Positions 45,381-57,932 of a DNA stretch of 64,000 nt are shown here, piece by piece; the stretch's first letter is position 1, and each line of letters starts with the position of its first letter. The notes under the pieces were generated by a model. It was not told where the DNA came from, ran no database searches, and worked only from the letters and a program-made list of their open reading frames with translations. The stretch comes from Minicystis rosea. GTDB taxonomy: Bacteria; Myxococcota_A; Polyangia; Polyangiales; Polyangiaceae. The translations under genes were made by a program, and so were the position numbers. The stretch covers positions 8,975,703 to 9,039,702 of the forward strand of contig CP016211.1 in assembly GCA_001931535.1 (NCBI GenBank), read 5' to 3'.

Positions 45381-47132
45381 TCACGAGAGGTCGCGCGGCC
45401 GCGCGAGGGGGGCCGTGGTCATCGCCGCCACGCGATCCTGCTTCGGCACGACGATCTCGTGATCGATGCGAACGTCGATGACGATGGGGCCGCTCGCTGA
45501 TGTGATGGCCGCGGCGGCAGCGCGGATCTGGCCTTTGCCGTCGATGCGGAGGGTGGCGGCGCCGAGGCCGCGCGCGATGGTGCACACGTCGAGCGGGGCC
45601 GTCGAATACTGCGGCCGGCGGCCGTAGACGTTCTCGTGGCCGTTCTCGACCATGGCGAGGCGCTCGTCGTTGAACACGAACACGATGAGCGGGATCCGCT
45701 CCGCGACCGCGGTCGCGACCTCGAACGCGTTCATCGCGAAGCAACCGTCTCCGCAGATGGCGGCGACGCGGCGCTCGGGGCGCGCGAGCTTCACGCCGAT
45801 GGCGGCGCCGATCGATTGACCCATGGATCCGAGGCCGGTCATCGCGATGAACGCGTCGGGCTCCGTGGTCTCGAGGTAGTGCGTGGCCGCGACGAAGTGC
45901 TCGCCGGAGTCGATCGTGTAGATCGTGTCGCGCGGGAGCACGGCTTGAATCTCGGCGAGGGCGTCGTGGGGCGCGATCCGATCGGGCTTCGTCGAGGAGG
46001 CGAGCGGGTGGCGCACGACACCGCCGGGCAACGCGCGCGGAGCCGGCGGCGCGACGACGAGCCGATCCGCGAGGCCATCGAGAAACGCGGACGCGGACGC
46101 GACGATCGCGTGCGTGGGCGTGTAGCTCCTGCCGATCTGGCGGGCGTCGATGTCGACGTGGACGAGCGCGCGCGCGGCCGAGAAGAGCGGTGAGAATCCA
46201 TCGGTCGACAAGTCGCCGAGGCTCGTGCCCAACGCGACGATCACGTCGGCGCCGCGCTCGAGATAGGCCCGCGCGGACGCGTGGCCACCGAGGCCCATCA
46301 CGCCGAGCGCGAGCGAATGATCCTCGGGGAACACGCCCTTGGCCTTGGGGGTCGTTGCGACCGGGCAGCCGAGGCGCTCGGCGACCGCGCGGAGCCGTGC
46401 GGGGACGCCCTCGCCGCGAACGCCGCTGCCCGCGAGGATCAGCGGTCGCTCGGCGCCGCGCAGTTGGTCGAGCACTTCGTCGAGGAGCGCGGCTTCGACG
46501 GTGCTGTCGAGCGTGATCGAGCCGCCCGCGCGCGGGAGCGTGGCGGGCGCGCTCATCACGTCGACGGGGAGCGTGAGCAGGACGGGGCCCTTGCGTCCGG
46601 ACGAAGCGGTCGTGATGGCTTGCCGCGCTAGGTGCGGGAGCGCGCTCGCGCGCGGCACCTCCGCCGACATCTTGGTGATGTGACGCGCCATCTCGACGAG
46701 CTGGAGCCCGTGGGCCGAGCCGTCTTGAAGGACGCCCTTGCCCTGCGCGGCGCGCGGCACCTCACCGACGAGCAGCAAGATCGGGAGGCCGTCGCACCAC
46801 GCCGAGGCGAGGCCGGTCATCGCGTTGAGCGCGCCTGGGCCCGAGGTCACCGCGACGACCGCAAGCCGGCCGGTTGCATGCGCATGGCCTGCTGCGGCGA
46901 ACATCGCGCCGGCCTCGTGCCGCGCGGTGATCACGCGGATCGGGCTGTCGAGCAACGCGTCGTGGACCGGCGAGATCGCGCCGCCGGGCAGGCCGAAGAC
47001 GACGTCGACGCCGGCCTCGACGAGCATCGTCACGAGCACATCGGCGCCGCGCTGGATGGATGCGCGCTCGGCCTTCGCGCCCCTCTCGGTGCTCGCGGGC
47101 ACGATGTCGATGTCGAACGCTGACTTGACCAT
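45381..47132 (-). CDS. ThDP-dependent enzyme, acetolactate synthase-like
   Basis: A protein of 583 residues with the three-domain plan of the acetolactate synthase family: N-domain VFGLPGGAISPVHDALL, catalytic Glu73 in TARHEAGAMFAAAGHA, central domain with AGSGVRGEGVPAR and GKGVFPEDHSLALG, C-domain with the ThDP motif GDGCFAMNAFE (GDG 461-463) ending at VFVFND (Asn488). A 25-residue lead precedes the core. It could make acetolactate, but pairing with a KAS III-like gene suggests an acyloin-type synthase as in Xenorhabdus xcl genes; this is inference. GAGGAGGTT precedes the ATG. No ilvN regulatory subunit follows. Confidence 0.88.
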   Translation of the reverse strand: MVKSAFDIDIVPASTERGAKAERASIQRGADVLVTMLVEAGVDVVFGLPGGAISPVHDALLDSPIRVITARHEAGAMFAAAGHAHATGRLAVVAVTSGPGALNAMTGLASAWCDGLPILLLVGEVPRAAQGKGVLQDGSAHGLQLVEMARHITKMSAEVPRASALPHLARQAITTASSGRKGPVLLTLPVDVMSAPATLPRAGGSITLDSTVEAALLDEVLDQLRGAERPLILAGSGVRGEGVPARLRAVAERLGCPVATTPKAKGVFPEDHSLALGVMGLGGHASARAYLERGADVIVALGTSLGDLSTDGFSPLFSAARALVHVDIDARQIGRSYTPTHAIVASASAFLDGLADRLVVAPPAPRALPGGVVRHPLASSTKPDRIAPHDALAEIQAVLPRDTIYTIDSGEHFVAATHYLETTEPDAFIAMTGLGSMGQSIGAAIGVKLARPERRVAAICGDGCFAMNAFEVATAVAERIPLIVFVFNDERLAMVENGHENVYGRRPQYSTAPLDVCTIARGLGAATLRIDGKGQIRAAAAAITSASGPIVIDVRIDHEIVVPKQDRVAAMTTAPLARPRDLS

Positions 47133-47633
47133 GATTCCGAACCTCCTCGAAGAGCAAGCACGTCGCCGGACAGGTGCGCGCGACATCGCAACGAGCATGC
47201 CGCCTCCGCGATCCGCGTGGCCCGCAACGGCACGAGGAAGGCTCCACCGGAGCGTGTGCGCGAACGCTCACCGCACGGTCGACGCACGCACGACGGTCGG
47301 CGCGAGCACGTTGCATGGGACTGCGACGATCGCGTTCGGCGTGTCAGCGCGTGTCACTCCACGACGCCGTGGCCACGGTGGTGCGACGCCTGCTGAATGC
47401 GAAGGCGCCGAGCGGGATTCGCTTGCTGCGCGCGCCGTGTCGGCGCTACGGCCGATGGATGGTGGTGCTCGTTCGCAAGGCTCGCGCCGAGGCTCGTCTC
47501 GTTGCGAGAAGTCAGCTTGGCCGCTCGAATGCCATCGCCCCGGCCCCACGCCGTCAGCGCAAGACGCTCGCGCTCGCGAGGGACGCGACTACCATGGGGC
47601 CGCGCTCCCCTGTCGAAGGCGCAGCCATCGATC
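47133..47633. other. Divergent intergenic region, nothing recognised
   Basis: About 500 bases between the ThDP operon and the small acidic gene. It must contain both promoters, but no box stands out. Open frames here are Arg-rich and look non-coding. Confidence 0.35.
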
Positions 47634-47951
47634 ATGATCCGAACCGACTCCACCGAGATCTTTCGCCGCGTCTTCCAGCTCCTCGACCAGATGGAGGAGG
47701 TCCAGAAGCAGAAGGTCATCGACCTCGCGCGGCGGCTCAAGCCCGGGCTCACGGCCGAGGACATCAGGAACCCGCACGACTTTCCCGACCTCGACGATCC
47801 CGACTGGCATTTCGAGGATGGTCAGCTCACCGGGATCCAGGCCGTCAGGTTTGCTATGACGGGCCTCGAGAGGGAGCTCGACTCCAATGGTGAAGCGGGC
47901 GAAAGCGACGAAAGCGGCGAAGGACAGCAAGGCGAAGGAACCGAAGCCTGA
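47634..47951 (+). CDS. Small acidic protein, unknown function
   Basis: A protein of 105 residues with a helical start (EIFRRVFQLLDQMEEVQKQK), PDLDDPDWHFEDGQLTG, and a Glu/Ser/Gly-rich tail. Its 3' end overlaps the Smr gene by 65 bases in another frame, implying co-expression. No strong ribosome site. Confidence 0.6.
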   Translation: MIRTDSTEIFRRVFQLLDQMEEVQKQKVIDLARRLKPGLTAEDIRNPHDFPDLDDPDWHFEDGQLTGIQAVRFAMTGLERELDSNGEAGESDESGEGQQGEGTEA

Positions 47952-48678
47952 GCCGTTCTATCGCCCGTTCTCCAAAATCAAAGCGGCCGAGAAGAAGAAG
48001 CCTGCGGACGACGCGGCCGCGGGGAAGCGCGCGCCCGCGAAGCCGAGCACGGCCGTGAAGCCGGCGACCGCTGCAAAACGCAACGCAGCAAAGGCGACGC
48101 AGCGCTCCGAAGACGCGGCGCCCGTCCCCGTCGATCCGGACACGTTCGCCATCTACATGGCCGGCGTGCGGGCCTTGCCGGAGGATCGGGCGCACCGGAT
48201 CCCGCGCACCGCGAGCCGCATCGAGCGGGCGGCGCAGGGATCGCTGCCCAAGGAAGATCCGGACGCAGAGGCGCGCGCGCGGATGCGATCGCTCGTCGTC
48301 GAGGGCATCCGCTTCGAGACGCTCGACGATGGCGAGCGCATCGAAGGGCGCCGGATCGATGTCGATCCGCGCGATCTACGACGCCTGCGGCGCGGGCAAT
48401 TCGCCATCGACGGAAAGTTGGATCTCCATGGCCTCGGCGCGGAAGAGGCGCGTCACGCGGTCGAGTCGTTCGTGAAGAAGCGCGCGACGGACGGCGATCG
48501 CGTCGTCATCGTGGTGCACGGCAAGGGCTCTCACTCGCCGCGTGGTCACGCCGTGCTGCGCGGTGAGATCGCGGCCTGGCTCAGCCAGGGTCGTTCGGCG
48601 CGCCACGTTGCAGCATTCGCGACGGCGCCCGATGACGACGGCGGCACGGGCGCCGTGCTCGTGCTCTTGGCACGCTGA
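47887..48678 (+). CDS. Smr-domain protein
   Basis: A protein of 263 residues. A Lys/Ala-rich N-terminal half (about 1-95) is followed by a C-terminal Smr domain with LDLHGLGAEEA and VHGKGSHSPRG, the signature of MutS2/Smr nucleases. The Smr domain cuts or binds DNA or RNA (MutS2-like, or ribosome rescue in SmrB). The gene overlaps the small acidic protein. The basic tail would aid nucleic-acid binding. Confidence 0.85.
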   Translation: MVKRAKATKAAKDSKAKEPKPEPFYRPFSKIKAAEKKKPADDAAAGKRAPAKPSTAVKPATAAKRNAAKATQRSEDAAPVPVDPDTFAIYMAGVRALPEDRAHRIPRTASRIERAAQGSLPKEDPDAEARARMRSLVVEGIRFETLDDGERIEGRRIDVDPRDLRRLRRGQFAIDGKLDLHGLGAEEARHAVESFVKKRATDGDRVVIVVHGKGSHSPRGHAVLRGEIAAWLSQGRSARHVAAFATAPDDDGGTGAVLVLLAR

Positions 48679-48772
48679 GCCGAACGCGGTATCCGCATGA
48701 GCGTTCGCGCGGCGCCTGCTCGCGTCGCGCGGACGAGAGAGCCCGCTTCCACCTGCGACGAAGGAGCCCGCG

Positions 48773-49693
48773 ATGGTCGACAAAGTGAAGAGCATCTGGA
48801 TGGAGGGCGAGTTCGTCGCTTGGGATGACGCTCAGCTCCACCTGCTCACGCACACGATGCACTACGGCCTGGGGGCGTTCGAGGGTATCCGCGCCTACAA
48901 GCGGAGCGACGGCGCGACCGCGATCTTCCGGCTGCACGAGCACATCAACCGGCTCTTCGACTCGTGCAAGCTGATGATGATCGAGCCGCGCTTCAACCGC
49001 GAGCAGGTCTCGGCCGCGTGCGGCGCGCTGCTCAAAGAGAACCGCATGGACGAGGCCTACCTGCGCCCCATCGTGTGGGTCGGCGACGGCGCGATGGGCG
49101 TGTACGCGCCCGACAACCCGATCCGCACCGCCGTCGTCGCCTGGCGCTGGGGCGCGTACCTCGGCGCGGGCGCGGTGGAGAAGGGCATCCGCGTGAAGGT
49201 GTCCTCGTGGGCGCGGCACCACATCCACGTGAGCCTCGCGAAGGGCAAGATCATGGGCCAGTACACGAACAGCACGCTCGCCAAGCGCGAGGCCAAGATG
49301 GCCGGCTACGACGAGGCCGTGCTCATGGACGTGCAGGGCTACGTCAGCGAGGGCTCGGGCGAGAACCTCTTCATCGTCAAGCGCGGCAAGCTGATCACGC
49401 CGCCGCTCTCGGCCTCGATCCTCGAGGGCGTCACGCGCGACACCATCCTCACGCTCGCGCGCGAAGAGGGCATCCCCGTGAGCGAGGAGATGGTCACGCG
49501 CGACCAGCTCTACCTCGCCGACGAAGCGTTCTTCACGGGCACCGCCGCCGAGGTGACGCCCATCCGCGAGGTCGACAACCGCCAGATCGGCGAAGGCAGC
49601 ATCGGCCCCATCACGAAGCGCTTGCAGCAGCGCTACTTCGACGTGGTGAAGGGCAGCGACACGTCGCACCCCGAGTGGCTCACGCGGGTTTAG
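48773..49693 (+). CDS. ilvE: Branched-chain amino acid aminotransferase
   Basis: A protein of 306 residues, the family length. PLP class IV signs: MHYGLGAFEGIRAYK, catalytic Lys in GKIMGQYTNS, GYDEAVLMD, GYVSEGSGENLF and ITPPLSASILEGVTRDTIL. It transfers amino groups to 2-oxo acids to make Leu, Ile and Val. GAAGGAGCCC precedes the ATG. It is not next to other ilv genes, though the ThDP enzyme is 1.6 kb away. Confidence 0.95.
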   Translation: MVDKVKSIWMEGEFVAWDDAQLHLLTHTMHYGLGAFEGIRAYKRSDGATAIFRLHEHINRLFDSCKLMMIEPRFNREQVSAACGALLKENRMDEAYLRPIVWVGDGAMGVYAPDNPIRTAVVAWRWGAYLGAGAVEKGIRVKVSSWARHHIHVSLAKGKIMGQYTNSTLAKREAKMAGYDEAVLMDVQGYVSEGSGENLFIVKRGKLITPPLSASILEGVTRDTILTLAREEGIPVSEEMVTRDQLYLADEAFFTGTAAEVTPIREVDNRQIGEGSIGPITKRLQQRYFDVVKGSDTSHPEWLTRV

Positions 49694-49807
49694 GCGCTGC
49701 CTCGCGCGCGCACTTTCGTCAGGGAGAGCTCCACCGATGAGGCAGGGCTCTCCGCAGCTCCCCGGCAGAGTCTAGCTCGGTAGACAGCGCCGCTTTATCG
49801 TTGGGGG

Positions 49808-50779
49808 GTGCGGGCTCTCGCCTCCCTCGTCGCCGGCCTCGCCATCCTGTGCGCGACCACGCACGCCCGAGCGGCGCCTTCCATCCCGCGCGAGCGTCTC
49901 CCGCCGAATCTCGGGGCGGCGCACGAGTCGGCGCGCTTTCGCATCACGCCGGTGAGCGGGACGCGGATCGCCGTCGAGCTCGAGGTCGTCTATCCGCCCG
50001 ACGTGCGGCTTCCCGCGGAAGACGTGCTGCGCGTCGCCGCGTACACGCCCTCGGCCCTCGAGGCGCGCGATGCCGAAGGGCGCCCGCTCGCGGCGCGCAT
50101 CATCGAGCAGAACATCATCGCCGTCCGGCTCGAGCGCGCCGGCGAGCCGGACGTGCGGCGCGTGCGCATCCGCTTCGAGCAGCCGGCGCCGGAGATGCGC
50201 TTGCATGGATGGCGCACCTCGACCGGCATGCTGAGCCTGGGCATGCATGGCTTGCAGGTCGCGCGCGACATCACGGCGACCATCGTCGTGCCGAAAGGAA
50301 CGCGCCTCGAAGGCTTCGATTGTCAGCGCGACGGCAACGACACGGCGTGCACGCGCACGATGCCGCGCAACCTCGAGCCATTGCCCATCGTCCTCCCCGC
50401 GCGCGCCGATGCTCTCGGGAACGCGCTGCTCGTGCTCACCACGTTGGCCGGCGCCTTCGGCTTCGCCCGCGCGCTGCGGAGGCGTGCGAGCGAGATCGTC
50501 GCGACGGTGACCGTGGTGCCGCCTCCCGACCACGAGCGCCCCGGCGGCGCGTACCGCGCACCACCCGCGAAGGCGCTCGGCACGCTGGTGGATGACGTCC
50601 GCGATCGCAGGCGCTTGCTGATCCAAAGGGCCGCCGCGATCGCGGCGGTGGCCATCGCCTCGACGCTCGCCGTCGCGGTGCTCGCGTCGGGACGCTCCGC
50701 GTGGCCGATGCCGTCGGTCACCGCCGCGGCGGTCGCTTTGGCCGCGCTCGTCGCCACGTTCGCGCTGGAGAGTGCCTGA
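49808..50779 (+). CDS. Exported membrane protein, unknown function
   Basis: A protein of 323 residues from a GTG. A signal peptide ends near THARA. A beta-rich exported part follows (about 25-200), then a helix (LLVLTTLAGAFGFARAL), and later two more helices at the C-terminus. No family recognised. TTGGGGG precedes the GTG. Promoter TTTATC lies about 10 bases upstream of it. Confidence 0.65.
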   Translation: MRALASLVAGLAILCATTHARAAPSIPRERLPPNLGAAHESARFRITPVSGTRIAVELEVVYPPDVRLPAEDVLRVAAYTPSALEARDAEGRPLAARIIEQNIIAVRLERAGEPDVRRVRIRFEQPAPEMRLHGWRTSTGMLSLGMHGLQVARDITATIVVPKGTRLEGFDCQRDGNDTACTRTMPRNLEPLPIVLPARADALGNALLVLTTLAGAFGFARALRRRASEIVATVTVVPPPDHERPGGAYRAPPAKALGTLVDDVRDRRRLLIQRAAAIAAVAIASTLAVAVLASGRSAWPMPSVTAAAVALAALVATFALESA

Positions 50780-50880
50780 AGAATCGGCGACTTCGCGATC
50801 GCGATCACGATGCGTGTCGCGCGCGTGCGGCGTTCCTCGCCGCAGCCCCGCGCGTGGTCCTGCTATAGCTTCGTCTGCTC

Positions 50881-51537
50881 ATGCGTCGAACGCGCCTCCT
50901 GCCCGTCGCCGCGCTCGCCCTCCTCGCCTGCGAGCCGGCGCAGCCTGCTGCGCCGCCTCCACCGCCGACGGCCGCGCCGCCTCCGCCGCCCGCGCCGCCG
51001 CCGGCCTTCGCGGGCGCGTCGGGCACCTTTCGCTCCGAGCGCTTCGGCCTGCGTCTTCCCCTCCCCGATGGTCGTGCGTGGCGCATCGACGATCACGCGG
51101 GCCCGTGGCTCACCGCCTCGCATCCGGCCACGTCGTCGTCGCTGCTCGTGCGCAGCTGGACCGAGGATGGTCGCGCCAACCGCGCGCGCTGCGAGGAACG
51201 CGCCCGCCTCTGGTACAAGCTGCCGGAGCGCGCGGGCGCCGAGATCCTCCAAGACCGCGCCGTCGACGCGCCGGCGGGCTTCGACACGCGCCTGCTCGTG
51301 GGCATCGTCTCCGGCGCGCCCAACACGCCCATCGGGGCCTTCGCGCTGGCCTTCGGCGCGCATGCGCATCGTTGCTTCGTGTGGGCCTACACCACGAGCG
51401 CGTCGGGCCCCGGCGCCGAGCGCGCCCTCGGTGAACGCCTCGCCACCATGGTCGAAGCTTCACTCACGAAGGTGACCCAAGAGAACGAGCTCGTGCCGAC
51501 CATCCGCCGCGAGCCTCTCGGGCCGAAGCGCGACTGA
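50881..51537 (+). CDS. Exported Pro-rich lipoprotein
   Basis: A protein of 218 residues. The lipobox is LLAC (Cys17). Then a long Pro/Ala linker (PPPPPTAAPPPPPAPPP) and a domain of about 160 residues (FRSERFGLRLPLPDGRAW, GIVSGAPNTPIGAFALAFG). No family recognised. Converges with the ribosomal operon. Confidence 0.75.
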   Translation: MRRTRLLPVAALALLACEPAQPAAPPPPPTAAPPPPPAPPPAFAGASGTFRSERFGLRLPLPDGRAWRIDDHAGPWLTASHPATSSSLLVRSWTEDGRANRARCEERARLWYKLPERAGAEILQDRAVDAPAGFDTRLLVGIVSGAPNTPIGAFALAFGAHAHRCFVWAYTTSASGPGAERALGERLATMVEASLTKVTQENELVPTIRREPLGPKRD

Positions 51538-51729
51538 CGGCGGCGATCACGCAGAGCACGCGAGTCGCGCAAGCACTTCGATCATGGCGTTCATGGTTCG
51601 AGTGCGGCGCGAGCAGCCGATGCCATGCGCGAGCCAATCGTGGCGCGCATCGGACGGCTTTCGTGCATCGAGCGCAGCGCTTGCGATGCGCATCGGATGA
51701 GGCCCTGACGCGCGGCCACAAAAGACAAC

Positions 51730-51763
51730 GCGGGCCGATCTCCATCGCTGGAGACCGACCCGC
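51730..51763 (-). terminator. Strong rho-independent terminator after rpsS
   Basis: A 14-bp stem (two G-U pairs) with a 6-base loop; on the minus strand it is followed by GTTGTCTTTT. It lies about 22 bases past the rpsS stop and shows that the operon ends there. Confidence 0.85.
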
Positions 51764-51784
51764 ATGTCTTTCACCGAACGCTGC

Positions 51785-52093
51785 TCAGCGAGCGGGCGGC
51801 GGCGAGCTGGGCTTGCTCGGGCCCTTGGACTTCTTGTCGCCCGAGTGGCCGTGGAAGGTACGCGTCGGCGCGAACTCGCCGAGCTTGTGACCGACCATGT
51901 TCTCGGTGACGAAGACGGGCACGAACTTGCGGCCGTTGTGCACCGCGAAGGTGAGACCGACCGCATCGGGCACGATCATCGAGCGACGCGACCAGGTCTT
52001 GATGACCTTCTTGGAGCTCGTGGCGTTGGCGGCCTGGATCTTCTCCATCAGGTGGCCGTCGACGAACGGGCCTTTCTTCAGACTACGCGGCAT
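51785..52093 (-). CDS. rpsS: 30S ribosomal protein S19
   Basis: A protein of 102 residues with the S19 core (PRSLKKGPFVDGHLMEKI, KTWSRRSMIVPDAVGLTFAV, MVGHKLGEFAPTRTF) and a Pro-rich C-terminal tail (PSKPSSPPPAR). It sits at the head of the 30S with S13. It is the last gene before the terminator; rplV, rpsC and the rest of the standard S10 operon do not follow. Confidence 0.97.
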   Translation of the reverse strand: MPRSLKKGPFVDGHLMEKIQAANATSSKKVIKTWSRRSMIVPDAVGLTFAVHNGRKFVPVFVTENMVGHKLGEFAPTRTFHGHSGDKKSKGPSKPSSPPPAR

Positions 52094-52099
52094 GGCTCA

Positions 52100-52930
<831 letters not shown>

Positions 52931-52932
52931 GG

Positions 52933-53229
52933 CTACTCCGCCTTCTCGTCAAAGAACTGGATCGCGTCGCCCTCCTTGAGGGTCACGATCGCCTTCTTCC
53001 AGTTGCGCAGCTTGGCGTAGCCACGACCCATGCGCTTCTCCTTGCCGCGCATGAGCATCGTGTTCACCTCGACCACGCCCACCTTGAAGAGCGTCTCGAT
53101 GGCGCTCTTGATCTGGATCTTGTTCGCGTCGCGCCGGACCTCGAAGATCACCTGGTTCTGCTTCTCGCGGAGCCGGGTCGACTTCTCGGTGAGGATGATG
53201 GGCCGGCGGATGATTTCCTCGTGCAGCAT
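52933..53229 (-). CDS. rplW: 50S ribosomal protein L23
   Basis: A protein of 98 residues, with IRRPIILTEKSTRLREKQN and GRGYAKLRNWKKAIVTLKEG. L23 forms part of the exit-tunnel rim that binds trigger factor and SRP. Confidence 0.97.
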   Translation of the reverse strand: MLHEEIIRRPIILTEKSTRLREKQNQVIFEVRRDANKIQIKSAIETLFKVGVVEVNTMLMRGKEKRMGRGYAKLRNWKKAIVTLKEGDAIQFFDEKAE

Positions 53230-53239
53230 GGCTCTCTCC

Positions 53240-53878
53240 TCAGCCTTCCGACTTGCCGTCGAGGCAGCGCGCCTCGAGCGCCTTCGCCGCGGCCTTGGAC
53301 ACGATCAGGTGATCGTGGCGCAGAAGGTCGTAGACGTTGACACCCTCGGGCGGAAGGAAGTGGTGGTTTTCGAGGTTCCGGATGCTCTTCACCAGGTTGT
53401 CGTTGCCCTTGGCATCGACGACGAGGGACTTCTTGTCCGCCTGGAGCGTGCCGAGCGTCTGCACGAGCCCCTTGGTCTTGATCTCGGCGAGCTCGAGGCT
53501 GTCGAGAACGAGGAGGCGGCCCTCCTTGGCGAAGAGCGAGAGCGCGCTCTTCAGCGCGCCGATGCGCACCTTGCGCGGCGGACGGTACGACCAGTCCTGC
53601 GGCTCGAGCGCGTGGGCGTGACCGCCCTTGGCGTGGTGCGGGGCGCGGAGCGAGCCCTGACGAGCGCGGCCGGTGCCCTTCTGGCGGTAGAGCTTCTTCG
53701 ACGACCCGGAGACGGCGGACCGCTCCTTCGTGGCCTTGGTGCCCGCGCGCCGCGAGGCGAGCTGCGCCTTCACCACCTCGTAGAAGAGGTGCTCCTTCAC
53801 CTCGGAGCCGAAGACCTCGTCCGAGAGGTCGATCTCGCCGACCGACTCGCGCTTGAGGTTGTAGACGGGGAGCTTCAT
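53240..53878 (-). CDS. rplD: 50S ribosomal protein L4
   Basis: A protein of 212 residues, MKLPVYNLKRESVGEIDL, with the tunnel loop region LYRQKGTGRARQGSLRAPHH. In E. coli L4 also represses the S10 operon. TAGGAGACG overlaps the rpsJ stop region and serves as ribosome site; rplC, normally between rpsJ and rplD, is absent. Confidence 0.97.
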   Translation of the reverse strand: MKLPVYNLKRESVGEIDLSDEVFGSEVKEHLFYEVVKAQLASRRAGTKATKERSAVSGSSKKLYRQKGTGRARQGSLRAPHHAKGGHAHALEPQDWSYRPPRKVRIGALKSALSLFAKEGRLLVLDSLELAEIKTKGLVQTLGTLQADKKSLVVDAKGNDNLVKSIRNLENHHFLPPEGVNVYDLLRHDHLIVSKAAAKALEARCLDGKSEG

Positions 53879-53890
53879 GTTCGACGTCTC

Positions 53891-54202
<312 letters not shown>

Positions 54203-54225
54203 GATGGGCTCTTTTCCTACTGCGA

Positions 54226-55416
54226 TTAGGCCAGGATCTTGGTGACGACGCCCGCGCCGACGGTCTTGCCGCCCTCGCGGATGGCGAAGCGCATCTGCTC
54301 TTCGAGCGCGACCGGCGAGATGAGCTCGATGTTCATCGTGATGTTGTCGCCCGGCATCACCATCTTCACGCCCTCGGGCAGGTTGACCGTGCCCGTGACG
54401 TCCGTGGTGCGGATGTAGAACTGCGGCCGGTAGTTGGTGAAGAACGGCGTGTGACGGCCACCCTCCTCCTTCTTCAGCACGTAGACCTCACCGAGGAACT
54501 TCGTGTGCGGCGTGATCGAGCCGGGCTTCGCGAGGACCTGACCGCGCTCGATCTCCTCCTTGTCGACACCACGGAGGAGGCAGCCGACGTTGTCGCCCGC
54601 CTGGCCCTGGTCGAGGAGCTTGCGGAACATCTCGACGCCGGTCACGACGCTCTTCTTCGTGTCCTTGAAGCCGATGATCTCGATCTCTTCGCCGACCTTG
54701 ACCACACCGCGCTCGATGCGGCCCGTGGCCACCGTGCCGCGGCCCTTGATCGAGAACACGTCCTCGATCGCCATGAGGAACGGCTTGTCGATGTCGCGAA
54801 CCGGCTCCGGGATGTAGCTGTCGAGCGCGTCGAGCAGGTTGCCGATGGTGGCCTCCCACTTCGGGTCGCCGTTGAGCGCCGGGAGCGAGGCGCCGCGGAT
54901 CACGGGCGCGTTGTCGCCGTTGAAGTTATACTTGTTGAGGAGCTCGCGGACCTCCATCTCGACGAGATCGAGCATCTCCGCGTCCTCGACGGCGTCGCAC
55001 TTGTTGAGGAAGACGACGAGGTGGTTGAGACCGACCTGGCGAGCGAGCAGCACGTGCTCGCGCGTCTGCGGCATGACGGAGTCGAGGGCCGACACGACCA
55101 GGATCGCGCCGTCCATCTGCGCGGCGCCGGTGATCATGTTCTTGATGTAGTCGGCGTGCCCGGGGCAGTCGACGTGCGCGTAGTGGCGCTTGTTCGACTC
55201 GTACTCCACGTGCGCGGCCGCGATGGTGACCGTCTTGGTCTCGTCGCGCACCGTGCCGCCCTTGGCGATGTCGGCGTACGAGATCGCCTTGGCCAGCTTG
55301 TTCTTCGACTGCACCTTGACGAGCGCTGCCGTGAGCGTGGTCTTGCCGTGGTCGATGTGACCGATGGTGCCGACGTTCACGTGCGGCTTCGTCCTGGTGA
55401 ATTTCTCCTTGGCCAT
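54226..55416 (-). CDS. tuf: Elongation factor Tu
   Basis: A protein of 396 residues: GHIDHGKTTL (G1), DCPGHADYIKNMITGAAQMD (G3), NKCD (G4), and the C-terminal FAIREGGKTVGAGVVTKI. It delivers aminoacyl-tRNA. GAGGTTGACA precedes the ATG at 55416, two bases after the fusA stop. Only one tuf copy is in this window. Confidence 0.98.
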   Translation of the reverse strand: MAKEKFTRTKPHVNVGTIGHIDHGKTTLTAALVKVQSKNKLAKAISYADIAKGGTVRDETKTVTIAAAHVEYESNKRHYAHVDCPGHADYIKNMITGAAQMDGAILVVSALDSVMPQTREHVLLARQVGLNHLVVFLNKCDAVEDAEMLDLVEMEVRELLNKYNFNGDNAPVIRGASLPALNGDPKWEATIGNLLDALDSYIPEPVRDIDKPFLMAIEDVFSIKGRGTVATGRIERGVVKVGEEIEIIGFKDTKKSVVTGVEMFRKLLDQGQAGDNVGCLLRGVDKEEIERGQVLAKPGSITPHTKFLGEVYVLKKEEGGRHTPFFTNYRPQFYIRTTDVTGTVNLPEGVKMVMPGDNITMNIELISPVALEEQMRFAIREGGKTVGAGVVTKILA

Positions 55417-55418
55417 TG

Positions 55419-57533
<2,115 letters not shown>

Positions 57534-57932
57534 TTCGCTCTCCTGGATGGGGTGCTGGGTGCTTGCGGGTTGGTTTCGGGACCTTGGATGCAGAACACCC
57601 CCTCCGGTCCGTTCTGCGCAGGGCGAGCCCAGGGGCGTTTTCACGCTGCCTGATAGGATCGCTCACCGCGGCTGCCTCGCCTCCATTTGGCGAGGGCTCG
57701 AAGAACCCGGAGAGGGTGTCGGGGGACGGCGTCTGATTTTTCGTGCCCCCTCATCCATCGAACGATGAAGCCATCGATTCGATAACAGGGAGCGGCGCTC
57801 GTAACCCGATCCTTATGTCCGCTTCGCCATCTCGCTACGCAACTCCCTTGGGGGTTGAGTTCCGGGGCCCACGATGAAAGGGCCGTCTCCGGCCCCCCAC
57901 AGCCGGGTGAGGCGCTGCCTCACCCGTGACAA
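57534..57932 (-). other. rpsG-fusA spacer with hairpins
   Basis: About 400 bases without a gene, unusual in this operon. It holds two hairpins just after rpsG (57880-57895 and 57904-57926), then ATCGAACGAT/ATCGATTCGAT palindromes near 57760-57785. It may carry an attenuator and a second promoter for fusA-tuf and the S10 genes. Confidence 0.45.
57880..57926 (-). terminator. Pair of hairpins after rpsG
   Basis: CGGGTGAGGC-GCT-GCCTCACCCG (57904-57926) is a perfect 10-bp stem beginning 7 bases past the rpsG stop; then GGGCCG-GAGA-CGGCCC (57895-57880) followed by TTT. Without a long T tract, these look like a partial terminator or attenuator. Confidence 0.5.

Noticed and set aside
57534..57666. 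Longer fusA N-terminus
   Set aside because: Residues upstream of the GTG are not EF-G-like and AGGAG sits right before the GTG.
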